Assembly (NCBI RefSeq): GCF_902167145.1
Contig: NC_050100.1
Coordinates: 191,883,439-191,947,438, forward strand
Origin: Zea mays
Taxonomy: Eukaryota; Streptophyta; Magnoliopsida; Poales; Poaceae
Direction: 5' to 3'
DNA: 64,000 bases
Below the pieces are notes generated by a model. It had not been told where the DNA came from, did not search any database, and was given only the letters and a program-made list of their open reading frames with translations. Every line of letters begins with the position of its first letter. Within the stretch, counting starts at the first letter, position 1. Shown piece by piece: positions 12,104 through 23,552 of this stretch. The position numbers were made by a program, and so were the translations under genes.

Positions 12104-12733
12104 TTAGGGGGAGATGTGCTACAACTTGACCCCTTTGAGACTAACTTGTTTGCTTGAGTACACTTGAGGTAGTCTCGAAGGTACATTGAAAGGGAAAATG
12201 AACTTGGATGACGACAAGACTTCCACTGCACTCCGATATTAGTGTATTTAATTCCAAGTTCATACTTGTGCTCTCATTGCCTTTCTGCTCTTAATTGACA
12301 TTTTGGTGAGGCAATGGGGTTAAAGGGCCTAGAATGATCCCGTTTTGGTGCTTAATGCCAAATGGGGAGAAATTAAGGCCAAACCACTTGTGAATTTTGA
12401 AAATAAAGGAGTTAGAATTTAGGTTTTTGTCAAAATACTCTTATTTCAAAATTTGGTCTCTTGTGGGGGAGAATTTTAATTATGGGAAAAGGGGGAGTTT
12501 TTGGCACTTGATCAATTTTACTCTTGGAATATCTCTCGATTTGTCCAAACAAGTGTGTTTGACTTAGAGATAGGGAAAAAAATTTGATTTGCAAAAACAA
12601 ACCAAGTGGTGGCAAAGAATGATCCAAATATGCCAAATCCTAAGTAAGAGAATTTGGTCTTCATTTGCATTGATGTTGCACTTCTCTTGTTGCTTTTTAA
12701 TGAGTTGACATAAATCACCAAAAAGGGGGAGAT
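12104..12733 (+). other. Multiple polypurine tracts upstream of 3' LTR
   Basis: G-rich purine runs occur at 12106-12114, 12463-12473, 12484-12497 and 12721-12733. The last one, AAAAGGGGGAGAT, abuts the 3' LTR and is the functional-type tract for plus-strand priming. Repeated copies in this spacer are typical of Sireviruses. No coding sequence is seen between 11880 and 12733. Confidence 0.8.
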
Positions 12734-14077
12734 TGAAAGAGAAATGTGCCCTTGGGACATTTCTTTAATGTTTTGGTGATTAAATGTCCAACACATATTG
12801 ATTAAGTTCTTATGTGCTAAATGAGTGAGAAGTGCAAATCAAATAACAAGGTATGTTTCTAGACTTAGTGAATTGTTTTTGAATACTAATATTGTCTATC
12901 TAAGTGCTAGAAACAGTGCCAAGAAAAGAAGACTTGAATTGGAGAAGAGTTGGCTAAAACCAGCTCAGGCCTAGCACACTGGACTGTCCGGTGGTGCACC
13001 GGACAGTGTCTGATGCCCCAGGCTGACCAACGGTGAACTAGCTACTCTCGGGAAACGGCGGAGTGACGCGGCTATAAATCACCGGACTGTCTGGTGAGTC
13101 ATCCGCGCCCGCACTTGACTCTTCAGTGACAAACTCGTCGCTCTCGGGAAAAGAAAAAGGCGACGTGGCTATAATTCACCGGACTGTCCGGTGGTGCACC
13201 AAACTGTCTGGTGAGTCAACGGTGCCAGCGGCCAATGGTCGTCCGCGCAATCAACACGCGACACGTGGTCCGCGCCAACGGTCGGTTGGGCACACCGGAC
13301 TGTGTCCAGTGCGCCAACGGCCACGGAGGACCAACGGTCGGCTGTGCCCGATATGGAAGGAGATCACGCACTAGATTGCTACAGGAGTTGTCCGGTGGTG
13401 CACCGGACTGTCCGGTGCACCACTCGACATAAGGCAAGAATTGCCTACCAAATTGATCTCCAACGGCTCCTAGCTGCCTTAGGGCTATAAAAGGGACCCC
13501 TTGGCGCATGGAGCAGTACACTAAGCTTACAAGAAACATCCTAAGACACCTAGACTCTGCATTCACACAATCGGATCATCGTTCTTGAGAATTGAGCACT
13601 ATTCGAGTTGTAAACTCCTTGAGCTGTGTTTGTGTGCTCACTTCTTCACTTGTGTGCGTGTGTGCGCTGCGGATTTGGGTCTTGCGTGTGTTGCTCTCCC
13701 ACCCTTACTCTTGTGCTTTCTTTGTGATCATAACTTTGTAAGGGCGAGAGGCTCCAACTTGTGGAGATTCCTCGCAAACGGGAAGAATACTCAAGATAAA
13801 AGATAATGGTATTCAAGTCGATCATTGGATCACTTGGAAGGGGTTGAGTGCAACCCTCGTCCATTGGAACAGCACAACGTGAAAGTAGGCAAGTGTTACT
13901 TGGCCGAACCACGGGATAAAAATCGCGTGTCTCGTGTGTTGCTTTTCTGTGATTGTTTTGTTCGCACGAGCTCGCTCTATAGCCACTTGGTTACACTAAC
14001 ACTTTAATAATCAAGTTCATGGTTATTTAGTGTTTGATTTTACAGGATCACCTATTCACCTCCTATAGGTGCTCTCA
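12734..14077 (+). repeat. Sirevirus 3' LTR
   Basis: Starts TGAAAGAGAAATGTGCCC and ends GGTGCTCTCA. It carries the same palindrome cluster (12970-13420) and a TATA box at 13486-13492. Many substitutions and small indels relative to the 5' LTR indicate an old insertion. Confidence 0.9.
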
Positions 14078-14837
14078 GTTGGCTTCTGTGCTGACCCATT
14101 ACCTTATTTATATAACGCATGTGAGTTAATGGCCATAACTAATAGGGTGAGATTGCGTCCTCGGTTAGGGCATAAGTTCGTTCCCGAGTCAATCCCTTGA
14201 CCGAGCTCGAGGGTACATCCAACAATAGACTCTCTCTCTCCTCATCCTCTAATTTAAATTCATACCGATAGTTTTGCCATCTTCCTCATTTTTACCCTTA
14301 GTCGCGTTCTTTACTCAATTTTGGCATTTTGCTCTATAGCAGTCTAAGGGTAAATCCGAGCAAAAACACACAAAGAGTAAAAATGAGGAAGTGGCAAAAC
14401 TAAGGGTATAAATTTAAAACCTGCTTATTTTTATACTTTAGACAACGGATTAGTCAAAACTAAAATTTGTATAAAACATATGAGGGTATGATAAATATGT
14501 ACGCATAAAAACCTAAAGAAAAATGTATCTATAATATAAATATTTAATGTATAGAGCATGAGATAGAACACTGTTGGAGATATAGATGACTGAGTGACGG
14601 TACAAAGCATATTATTGGAGAATGGAGATAGTGAGGCAGATCACGACGCCCTCAAGGGCGCTGTCTGGCCAGGCAGGCGACCGAAATCGACTGGAGATGT
14701 TTGCGTGGCCTGGACAACTCTCCCACGCACACAACTAAACACCCGTTAATACTTGCTTTCTTATTCTCGTTACAAGATGAAAGGTCACTTGCAAGCCCAA
14801 GCCCACCAGCAATGTGTGTGATGTACCAGGCAAGGCT
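14078..14837. other. Intergenic, with a 166-bp inverted repeat
   Basis: No coding sequence is supported. An inverted repeat spans 14253-14418: the arms TTTAAATTCATACC and GGTATAAATTTAAA continue inward with matching TTTTGCCAnCTTCCTCATTTTTAC on both sides. This is a MITE-like fold-back of unknown family. The stretch from 14420 to 14837 is AT-rich and holds the probable 3' UTR of the UGT gene. Confidence 0.55.
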
Positions 14838-16534
14838 TCATAGTTTTGTTACCCAATCGTCACCGCTCTCGATTCCATTGATGAATAGGTCGAGGTTCCC
14901 CTTGGCAATACTCCGCGCCTCACCTGCCACGACTTTCTCCATCCCATTCACTTTCTCTTGCAAACGCCTACCCTCCTCGCCCTCCATGACCCTCTCAATA
15001 CAGTCCTTCACACCATCCCGGTCCGTGCTGTCCATTGCCATCCCAGCCTCCCACATCTTAACGATGTAGGCGCAGTTGATGAACTGGTCACCGGAGATAG
15101 GGTAGCAGATCATGCGGACTCGGTGCCTTACGGCTTCCAGCGTTGAGTTCCAACCGCAGTGCGTGATGTAGCAGCCTACAGCGTGATGACCGAGAACTTC
15201 CTCCTGCGGCGCCCACGGGACTATCTTGCCGATGCCGCGGCTGCTGGCGACGGTCTCCACGAACCGGTCGGGCAGGCCGGCTCGCCACGACGGGTGGTTC
15301 TTGAGAACCCAGAGGAACGGCCGGCCGGCGGCCTGCAAACCGAGCGCGAACTCGGCCATCCTCTCCGGCCCGATCGGCGCGACCCAGCTTCCGAAGGAAA
15401 CGTAGACCACCGACCCGGGACTGCGCCGGTCCAGCCAATCCATGCAGGTGGAGTCCGCCTGCCACATGGTGGTGGCCGCTGCAGCGTTCGGCTTCTCCAA
15501 CGGGACGCATGACGAGCCGTTATTCTCCGCCGCACCAGCAGCCAGCGACACGTTGACGTTGAAGAGTGGCCCGACGTGGAGGATGCGCTGGCCCGGCGGC
15601 GGGTCATACCGGTCGGAGTCGCCTGCGCCTTCGCCGGGGAAGGAGTTGACGAGGATGGCGGGGAGGCGCTTCGCGCGGTCCACGGTTCGCTTCCAGAATG
15701 CGAACCTGGATTGCTGGGATGCCGCGCCACCGACGAGCCATGGCAGATCTTTCGTGCTCAGCTGTAGCTTCGAGGGCAGTATCGGGTCTCCAATGTTTTG
15801 ATGCTTGTTGGCTTGATCTTCGTCGTCGACTCCGTTTGTCGATGGTGGTGGCAGTGGCGCGCCTTCATGCCAGTAAATATTGTAAATCTTTCAGCACGTT
15901 TTTTCATATAAATTAATATCTACGCCGCCGTAACACTAGAAATAGACGCAAACGAAATGCTTGGAACATTATTGGAACCTTGCAGTACATAGCTAGCTAG
16001 GGGAAGGATACTACTACTACTGGCTGGAGGCATACCGGAAGCGGAGATGAAGGCCTTGCTGACGAGCGCCGGAATGGCTGCCACGATGCGGTAACTCGCG
16101 AACATCACCGGCCAGAACCCCACGGCGGGCACGTCGCACCGCGCGGCCACGGATACGGCCCACGACGCGAGGACGTCCACGACGAGGCAGGAGCAGGGCA
16201 CGCGGCCGTGGCCTGCTCCCATGACGATTCGCTCCAGGTGGGCCGGCATGTGGTGCTCCATGGCGTGCACGATGGTGGCGAAGCCCGGCGGTTCGCCTCT
16301 GCCGTCGTCCGGGACGCCGCTTGGGATGGGCACGAGGGCCAGCTCGGCGCCGCAGGCATCTTCGGTCAGACGTCCCATGCGATGATGGACGAAGTCAGGC
16401 ACCGCTACGGTGGCCGTGATGCCGCCGCGGACCGCGAGGGCGCGCGCCAGGTAGATCATCGGCGTGATGTGGCCCTGCGCCGGAAATGGCACGAACACCA
16501 TGGCGCGCTTCGCCTGCGTGGATTCGACGCCCAT
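14838..16534 (-). CDS. UDP-glycosyltransferase (family 1, UGT82-like)
   Basis: Two exons on the minus strand: 16534-16036 and 15862-14838, joined across a 173-bp phase-1 intron (donor GTATGC, acceptor GAAG). Exon lengths 499+1025 give 507 codons and a TGA at 14840-14838. The start is the first in-frame ATG; a TAG lies just upstream. UGTs transfer sugar from UDP-sugar to small acceptors in the cytosol. Seen: catalytic His22 in PFPAQGHITPM, the partner Asp at about 120 (LVVDVLASW), and the PSPG box at about residues 383-426, starting WAPQEEVLGHHAVG, with HCGWNS and ending in Gln, usually linked to UDP-glucose. The box has Arg (RHRVRM) where Gly is common. No signal peptide or membrane anchor is apparent. 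The family (82A-like) is inferred from overall pattern; the acceptor is unknown. No frameshift is seen, so it may be functional. Confidence 0.88.
15863..16035 (-). other. Intron of the UGT gene
   Basis: GT at 16035-16034 and AG at 15864-15863. Removing it joins ISASG to APLPPP with no frame change and gives a protein of normal UGT length. Reading through it instead destroys the frame. Confidence 0.8.
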
Positions 16535-16633
16535 GCCGGCGTTTGATGGCCTCAACTATGGGGTGTGTTCGTCGATCGGTGTAGTCACCTCGGGGTACCG
16601 GTTATTTGGTTTCCCGACGCTGTGAGCTAGGAT

Positions 16634-16645
16634 CTATATATATAG
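16634..16645 (-). promoter_or_regulatory. TATA box upstream of UGT
   Basis: CTATATATATAG lies about 100 bp upstream of the chosen ATG, a suitable place for a core promoter. No other promoter motif was assigned. Confidence 0.6.
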
Positions 16646-17701
16646 GTCGCTGGCTAAGAGACATGGTGCACTGTTTTCTTATTTAGCAGTAATAGGAGTT
16701 AGGCTGATCAGCACCTAATTATCCAACAGTTTTCTTAACCATTATATAAATTTTCACTCGAGTTATTCTAATAAAAACAGTTCTCTATATCTCACAGTCC
16801 TCTAACCACTTCTCTACTTTACGTTCGACACTTTAGAGGGTTAGCTCCATTTCTTTTTATCTTTGGTGAGCGAGAAGATTAGAATAGAGAAGGATGAGAA
16901 TATCTGAAGATCAGATTGAAGAAATCATCATAGGAGGAACTTTGTTACTATAAACCCTATTCATGTGACTACGAGATAATATAAAGAGACTCTTGAAGTT
17001 GCTCTAATAGCTTAGCTAAGGCCTATTCCATACCTCTAAACTAATAGTTAGCAGCTACAATTATCTGAGATGTTTAGAACAAGTCAACTAATAGACCAGC
17101 TAATTATTAGCTATACCCCAACTAGTCATTAGTTGATAGTTATCTCAGCCCAACTAAAACCAGCTAATAGGTGGATTGATGATCAAATTACCCATGATCC
17201 TTTCCACCTATTAGCTTATCAGAAAGACAGGTATGGATAGGAAAGACATCAAGCTTATCATAACAATCTATTAGCTTTAGGTTTCGAAGTTGGAACACTC
17301 TCAACTTATTAGCTGAATTATAATTAGCTCTAAATGTTTGAAACAGGATCTGAGACCGACACAATTTGATTTTCATTCTCATGGTAGTTCTATGTACAAT
17401 TTGAATTCTATATTTAAATAAAACAGAGGTATTTGATGTCATCCTCAAATTAATTATTGTCTCTGCATAATGAAAATCTCAAAACAATAAAGTTTTGGTA
17501 TATAATTAAATTATGTAATCTCATTCTAGAATCTAAGTGGTTTGGATCCCATTCTCAATTTCTCTAGGAATTTAAACGCGACCTAAAATTAGCTAAACAA
17601 TTGGGAGGTGTTTGGATCCCACTGTCTAAAGGTGGCTAAAGTTTTCTTTTACCAAAAATAGTTTTTTTTCATCAATGCCAACTCTCTCTATCCCAAAATG
17701 A
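16646..17701. other. UGT upstream region, MITE-like remnants
   Basis: No gene seen; AT-rich. From about 17019 to 17352 the ends GGCCTATTCCATAC and (inverted) GATCCTGTTTCAAAC look like degenerate Tourist-type termini with ATTAGCTAATAG-type inner repeats, but no clean TSD was found. A short open frame at 17448-17188 (minus) is not supported. Confidence 0.4.
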
Positions 17702-18533
17702 GGCCCTATTTGGTTTGAGGGACTAAGGATTAATCCCTCTATTTTAGTCTCATTTAGTCTCTAAATAGCTAAACCTTAAGACTAAAACATGTACTAAACT
17801 GCTTTAGTCTCTTATCTCTCAATGGGTGACTAAAATAGACTAAACTATAGATGCCCAAACGGGCGGCCCGGCCCGACCCGGCACGGGCCCGTTAGGCACG
17901 ATGGATAATCGGGCCGTGCCCGGCCGGCCCGCGTGCCGCAGCCGCGGCCCAGGCACGGCACGGCGGCCTGGTAGTCGTGCCGGGCCGGCCCGTTAAACCG
18001 CCACGCTCTCCTATTAAATGAGGGAAAATAGCAAAAAACTATGTCTGGGTGAGAAATTGAACCCGCGACCTCCCTCTAACAGGCTGAAAGCACTAACTGA
18101 AACAGACTAACCAGTAGAACTCGACTGCATTTGTTGTAAATATCGAATATAAAATGTAAATATATATATATTATATTTTGTAAAATAAAAAACATATAAT
18201 CGTGCCGGGCCGGGCCGGCACTGCGGGCCGAGCCAGCGGCCCAAGCACGGCACGGTTCTCGTGTCGGGCCCGGCTCGGCACTATTAAACGGGCCGTGCTT
18301 CGGGCCGGCCCGTTAGGCACGGCCCATTTGGCCATCTATAGACTAAACCATATTAATTCCACCTTATTTTGCCTCTTATTTATTTCAGTTATACTAATAG
18401 CGGAAGAATGTTAAGGGACTAAAGTTAGTCTTCTTATGAGTCATTTAATGGGTTCTGAGTACTTTTAGTCCCTGCAACCAAATATGATAGGGACTAAACT
18501 TTAGTCACTGGACTAAAGGAACCAAACAGGCCC
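17702..18533. mobile_element. Tourist-like (PIF/Harbinger) MITE split by a hAT element
   Basis: Outer ends GGCCCTATTTGGTTTGAGGG and, inverted, GGGCCTGTTTGGTTCC have the typical Tourist terminal pattern. Flanking triplets are TGA (left) and TAA (right), consistent with a decayed TAA TSD. Without the nested 495-bp element and its 8-bp TSD copy the MITE is about 330 bp. Confidence 0.65.
17846..18340. mobile_element. Non-autonomous hAT-like DNA transposon
   Basis: Terminal inverted repeats TATAGATGCCCAAACGGGC and (inverted) TATAGATGGCCAAATGGGC are flanked by a perfect 8-bp TSD, GACTAAAC (17838-17845 and 18341-18348). An 8-bp TSD points to the hAT superfamily. Subterminal DNA is rich in GGGCCGGCCCG-type palindromes. 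No transposase is present. Inserted inside the Tourist-like MITE. Confidence 0.85.
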
Positions 18534-19379
18534 TAAATAACTTCTCGAGGTTTAACATTTATGTCAGAAAACATTCTACAAAAATATGGTATGTTCGCTT
18601 TAGATTAAAGTCGGCTATTTAGACTGGTGCAACTACAATCCATAGAGACGGAAAACTGTAGAAGCAGTAGAAGTCGATACGAATTAAAACCAAACGAACA
18701 GAGGGAAAATTAAAACGGCAACTGCCAAATCCAGGAGATATTTGCGAGACAAGTAAGAAGGTAAGAAAACATGCATTCTATCAACGTTTTTAAGATCCCT
18801 TTCTTCAGCTTTCTGGGTTAGATTCACTAAAAGTCCAGAATCATTACCCAAGGAGTATAGATGGTGAATAGATTCCCGAAAACCTACATATTTCTCTAGT
18901 TTAGTATGTAATATTTGTGGTCACGTATTTTTCAGATTTTTACCATCTAAATTCCCAAAATATTATCCATTGCCGCTGGTTAAAGCAACATCAACAAACT
19001 AGCTAGACAACATGCGCTCGGTAAAGAAAAGAAAACCTCACAAAATTAGCTTGCAACAACCTTACCATTTGCCTCGCCATTGTATTCGGCTCGGCGTCGA
19101 CTCCCTGTTCCTAGCCATCTTTGGCTAGCCCTTGAACTCCCCATCTGCTGGTGCCCTCCCGCTCTTTTCGCTTCTTTAGGGTTTAGCCCTTTCAAGACAC
19201 AATCCCATAGAAACATGCAGAAATTCCTAGGGTTCAGCCCTCACGACTTGCCTGCTCGTTTGAGTCAACATGCAAACATAGGTCAAAGGCTAAATGTAGA
19301 GGGACTGTTGATACTCCACCCTTATTAGGATATTGTTTATTTTAAAGAGTCCTTTCTAAACTCTGTATTTTATACTAGG
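18534..19379. other. Intergenic, nothing recognised
   Basis: No gene, RNA or complete repeat was recognised. An 82-codon open frame at 19080-19328 has no family I know and no supporting signals. Confidence 0.4.
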
Positions 19380-20047
19380 TGTTGGAGACTTGTTCTCAAG
19401 TGCTATGAATTAAGAACAAGGCAACACAAAATGTTAAATGTTAATGTCCTTCGTCCTTCGAAGCATTATTTCCCTTAGGATATAATGATCTTCAGACGAA
19501 GGTTATGAAGGACATACCTTCATCATCGCGGTATAAGTTAATAAAGGGAGAAGCATATGAAATATAAGAGACAACATGAACAATAAACAATTATACAGCG
19601 TTATTAATTCATCCTCATTATATTATCATGGAAAAATAAAAAACAATATTGAATTACATATGTACCTTCGGCTTGACAGAGGGTAAAAGTACAAGCGTGA
19701 CGCAAGAGCAAGTACAAATCAACGTGAACAGTACGGGGTCTATTTATAGGCATAGGACGCAGCCTGTGAGAAATTACATTCATGCCCTTCACATTTATTA
19801 TTGACTTATAGACAATTCTATGAGGACTAGATAGCCTTTTCCCCTTTAAGTCGGTTCCTTTTTCCGCCATTTAGCCGAAGCTCCCATGCGCGTAGCTTCG
19901 GAGCAACAACAACATTCGTCACGATCATGCTTTTCTCATCGTGTATGCTTTTAACCTAAGTCCGAAGGTACCTGTCCATATGCCATATTTGGAAGACATT
20001 GTTAAATTACGTTTTTGAGGACCTTCGGAGGACGAAGGCCACCGACA
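19380..20047. mobile_element. Solo LTR, 668 bp
   Basis: Starts TGTTGGAGACTTGTTC and ends GGCCACCGACA, with a perfect 5-bp TSD CTAGG (19375-19379 and 20048-20052). It contains several CGAAGG-type motifs common in a maize LTR family that I do not name with confidence. No internal region is present. Confidence 0.85.
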
Positions 20048-20272
20048 CTAGGATTTGTACATTAGCTCTTGGAGTTGCTCTTATAGGCTCAAGTCATTCT
20101 TTTTTTCTATACGGAGGCCCTCTACTCTACTTGCGCTCTAGTCCCACTTGACGATATTTTATATTGGCTTCTAGGATTGCTACTGTCTCTCTACACCCGA
20201 CTCCAATAATCGGCGAGCCAAGGTGGCTTAGTCGTCTCTCAACCGGCATAGCTCTTTTTCGTCGACCCTTAA

Positions 20273-20401
20273 AGGTATGTTTGGTTTGCTGCCTAACTTG
20301 CCACACTTTGTTTATATTTTTCTGTCTAAGGTTAGTTTTTCAATTTGAGCGACTAACCTTAGGTAAAATGTGGCATAGTTAATCGCGAACCAAACAGACC
20401 C
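20273..20401. mobile_element. Tourist-type MITE, 129 bp
   Basis: Ends AGGTATGTTTGGTT and (inverted) GGGTCTGTTTGGTTCG, flanked by TAA on both sides (20270-20272 and 20402-20404). The arms hold GCCTAACTTGCCACACTTTG and its inverted partner, so it folds into a long hairpin. Same family as the copy at 54558-54684. Confidence 0.85.
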
Positions 20402-20404
20402 TAA

Positions 20405-22352
20405 GTATCTCCCATCATCCAACATCCATGTTGCATGTCCCATCTAATATTGCCCCTTGAGCGTCTCCCTATCCCCCAATTCGATTCAGCAATGACGAGA
20501 CTCCATTCCTAGAAAGCAAAGGCATACCACCTACTGCTTCACCCATTGTCGTTCTTGTTGCTCGTAGCTAGCGTGCGTCATGCACACATGTAGTTATGAT
20601 GCCTTGGTCTAGCATTACGTTCATAGGGCTTTCGTGTCCGTGAACCGTCTTCTCACCGACGACAGTCCGCTATTGAATCGTTTCACCTAGAAGGCCAGGA
20701 TGAAGCCTCTCCTAGTAGGTTGTCATACCATCATGCTCATAAACGACTTTCAACTTTTTCACAGTTATCAGCATATATCAGCTTTCTCATATGTTATAGT
20801 TAGAATTGGATTTTCAGAAATCTATAGTTAAACCAAACATTCCTTTAATTTGTTTTAACTAATAATTAGTTCAACTAGTGGAAGGGTATTCTGGTCAACT
20901 AACCATCAATTAACTAATATGAGTTAGGTTTTGCCTAGATAATATAGTAGTTTTGGATAGAAGAGATTCTGATATTTACCATCAGCAAGAAACATGTTTG
21001 TAAAATTGCCATCAGCCCCACATTTCATAGACCCGGCTGGACCCATAATTTATAGACACAGTGGTAATTATAACGAGAAGACAACATTGTGAGTGGCAAA
21101 AATCCAATTATCTCTTTTGGATAGATACCGAGCTAATAGTTAGCAACTAACTATTAGTCAGTTGAATTGTAATTCCACTGTATATCTCTCACTCCCTATT
21201 TCAAACTCCACTCTAAAAATAGTACACTCTACAGTGCAAAATAGTGTTTTGCATACTCATATACATGCTATGCTGGAGATAGTCTAATACTTTCAGCTAA
21301 CACATAGCTAGTTGGATCAAACAGGGTCTTTGATTTCAATCAGACCCTTTGATTTATGCCCTTACCGTGTTCGGTAGAGGTCAGTATTCCTCCGTGGACC
21401 GTCCATATGTTCTGTCATTGTTTATTACTAGCATAGGTGGTGACGACGACTGACTGCTGATGGTCCACGGCTTCACGCCTCCATGCCACCATGCTCATTG
21501 TAACAAAATGTTGCGTCACCAGCTTTGGAATTGTGATTTGTGACGGCCAGAGCAGGTTTGCGAGATTGGAGTTGCGCCGGACTTTTTTTGCGGCAAAAGC
21601 CAAACACGTGGTTATTTGTTTCAGACAAAGTTCAGTTGGGTGGACGTCAGAAGAACTTCTCCCGGCTCTTAGCTGAATATGAATGCTCGGATGTTCTTCC
21701 ACGGAGTAACCTGTTTCGTCAGCACCAAAATGACATCTTTGGATTGATGCGATTCTTTAATGAGGGTTTTCCTCCGGCCATCTAAAATTCAAAGGCAGCT
21801 GCTACTACTACTAGCCACTACTGCCAGAGCTCAAGGGGCTCTTGAAAACGACCTTTGTCATCGTCAAATACTCAAATCAAAATAACAAGGCAGAGTAATC
21901 ATCACAGTTTTTCCTCACGTGCACATCTGTGTACGGTTGGCATCAAAGACCAAAGGCAATACGTATATAAATACATGCATGTGTCAATGGCTCAGCTAGT
22001 TTGTTTTTTTAAGAGAGCTAGCAGGTCCAAGACGCACGCAGGCCAACAACCGCCGTGCACTGGTGAATACGTTCACTTGACTGGCCTCAATGCCTCATGA
22101 CCACACACGATGGGAAGGAAGGACTGCCCAGTGCCCACACACGTGCTAACACTCTCGCGGCCTTTTTCTAGTCCGGATTAGGCCGGCAACACGCTGGCGG
22201 ACCGGGGACCCCATCCGTGTTGCATCCAGTCCAGTCCACTCCACTCCACTCACGGAATTGAGGGCCCAAGCAGATGCAGCCCATGAGGAGGTGAGGATTC
22301 GGCGGCAGAGGCGCATACGGCCAGACAGGCACACTGGTTAAGGGAGCGGTTA
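20405..22352. other. Intergenic, AT-rich
   Basis: No gene is supported. Motifs such as AACTAATAGTTAGC (about 20840-20930 and 21130-21180) suggest fragments of short fold-back elements that I could not delimit. The right part (22080-22350) is more GC-rich and leads into the U1 promoter. Confidence 0.4.
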
Positions 22353-22406
22353 GTACCACGTCGCCAAGCGATGGCAGGTGCGCCCCGAACCCCCGCTACA
22401 AGTAGA
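22353..22406 (+). promoter_or_regulatory. Plant snRNA promoter (USE and TATA-like) of U1
   Basis: GTACCACGTCG at 22353-22363 matches the plant upstream sequence element GTCCCACATCG at 9 of 11 positions. A TATA-like TACAAGTAG begins at 22398, 34 bp after the USE and 31 bp before the RNA start. That spacing is the Pol II-type plant snRNA promoter; the Pol III type has the two elements closer together. Both boxes deviate from consensus. Confidence 0.65.
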
Positions 22407-22428
22407 GCGCCCCGTGCCCCATAGCTCC

Positions 22429-22589
22429 ATACTTACCTGGACGGGGTCAACGGGCTATCAAGAAGGCCTGTGGCCTAGATCAGTGGCCTTCATTGCACTT
22501 TAGAGGGTGCGCTGGTTTACCATCTCTCAAAGTGGGAGAGTAAACGTCATAATTTGTGGTAGCGGGGTAAGCGTCCGCGTGGCCCCTGC
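22429..22589 (+). ncRNA. U1: U1 spliceosomal snRNA
   Basis: 161 bp, the usual plant U1 length. The 5' end ATACTTACCTGGACGGGGTC includes ACTTACCT, which pairs with 5' splice sites. GATCAAGAAGG-like stem-loop I sequence (here CTATCAAGAAGG), the stem-loop II loop ATTGCACTT (U1A-type site) and a Sm-site-like AATTTGTGG in CATAATTTGTGGTAG are present, followed by the GC-rich 3' hairpin ending GGCCCCTGC. Differences from the plant consensus remembered by me lie mostly in stems and loops (for example TTTAG in the stem-loop II region). It could be a divergent working gene or a young pseudogene. The promoter spacing supports a real gene. Confidence 0.88.
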
Positions 22590-23094
22590 TAAATTGAAAT
22601 GTTTAACATTTAGCTTTTGTGTAAGTCATTCAAAGAGCTTTTGATGACTATAAATAGCTTGTTAAATAGATGTTGAACTTGTTTAGGGGATTGATGATGA
22701 ATTGTCTTCATAAATCACTAGCTGAATGCTCGTGTGTTGCAACGGGAATATATAATACCAGTATACTACGACACCTTATATACAAAATGTGTGTTATACC
22801 GTTATGAGAAAAATGTTCCATAATCAATTTGTGATTCTGGCCATACATAAATTTTTTATTTATAATCTATCTGTTTCATCACTACATTGCAACCATCAGT
22901 ATCATGCAGACTTCGATATATGTCACGATTTGCATGGTCTTATCATTGGAGAGCACGTTCCACACATGTCAGAAGAAATTCACTCGTACACCGTTAGTCA
23001 TCAAGACACGTACCACCATACGCTTTTGCTTAAACAAAAAGGCAAGTGTGTGTTTGCGAAGAGAATTAAAGACAAGCCAGCACAAAAGCTATCC
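22590..23094. other. U1 3' flank and Helitron 3' end
   Basis: No gene is seen. Up to 22717 it is AT-rich U1 flank. From 22718 it is the 3' portion of the minus-strand Helitron, with no coding until the PP2C fragment. Confidence 0.5.
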
Positions 23095-23552
23095 CAACGG
23101 TGGCAAGGATGACGAACTGGTCATTGTTGTCGATCTTTCTCTGCGTCCCCTCTGGCGCCAAGATGACGCCACAGTCATCGATATAGTAGTCGTCGAATGT
23201 GCGCGACATACCGAGTACTGATGACTCTTGGTTGGGCTGTAAAACGAAGTGCACCCCAGGCTTATCAGCAAGGTAGTACCCCCTGGCTGTTGCACCACTG
23301 AATGCGCTACTCCTCTACATACATCGTGTTCGAGGACACTCACACAACGTCAGCAACGACCATCGTCCCAGCGCACAAGAATTCATGGCCGGTCAGTAAC
23401 GACTTACGTGACAGGTTGGGCTTCAGGTGGACGATGAGCTGGACGACGTGATGGTGTCATCGTCGAATGTGGTGCCTAGAACAACCCGAGAGTCGCCGAC
23501 GTTGACGACGACCATGAGGTCCCCTTGCTTGACGATGGACAACGCGAAATAG
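23095..23552 (-). pseudogene. PP2C phosphatase fragment, downstream part
   Basis: PP2C enzymes are Mg/Mn-dependent Ser/Thr phosphatases. On the minus strand the DLMVVVNVGDSRVVLGTT motif (about 23510-23450) is followed by a GTAAGT splice donor at 23407. A second exon has YYLADKPGVHFVLQPNQES, then LGMSRTFDDYYIDD, then DQFVILATVG. The usual ATDGVWD box is changed and the homology stops near 23095. Asp codons of the metal centre are altered and frames are broken, so it is a pseudogene. The upstream half of the same exon is 29 kb away at 52676-52827, because a Grande-like element inserted between them. Confidence 0.8.

Larger units (their letters stand above)
1715..14077 (+). mobile_element. Sirevirus-type Ty1/Copia retrotransposon, degenerate
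   Basis: Two related LTRs (1715-3079 and 12734-14077) enclose a tRNA-iMet-type PBS, gag with a zinc knuckle, protease, integrase, reverse transcriptase and RNase H, in Copia order. Sirevirus hallmarks are the CCGGACTGTCCGGTG palindromes in the LTRs, a long coiled-coil C-terminus of gag and several polypurine tracts upstream of the 3' LTR. Without the nested solo LTR the element is about 9.1 kb, normal for the group. Coding frames are broken many times. The five bases next to the two outer ends (AGAGC and GTTGG) do not form a TSD. Related to Opie/Giepum-type maize elements, but I do not fix the family. Confidence 0.9.

Noticed and set aside
19080..19328. 82-codon plus-strand gene
   Set aside because: No family match, no splice or promoter evidence, lies in AT-rich intergenic DNA.
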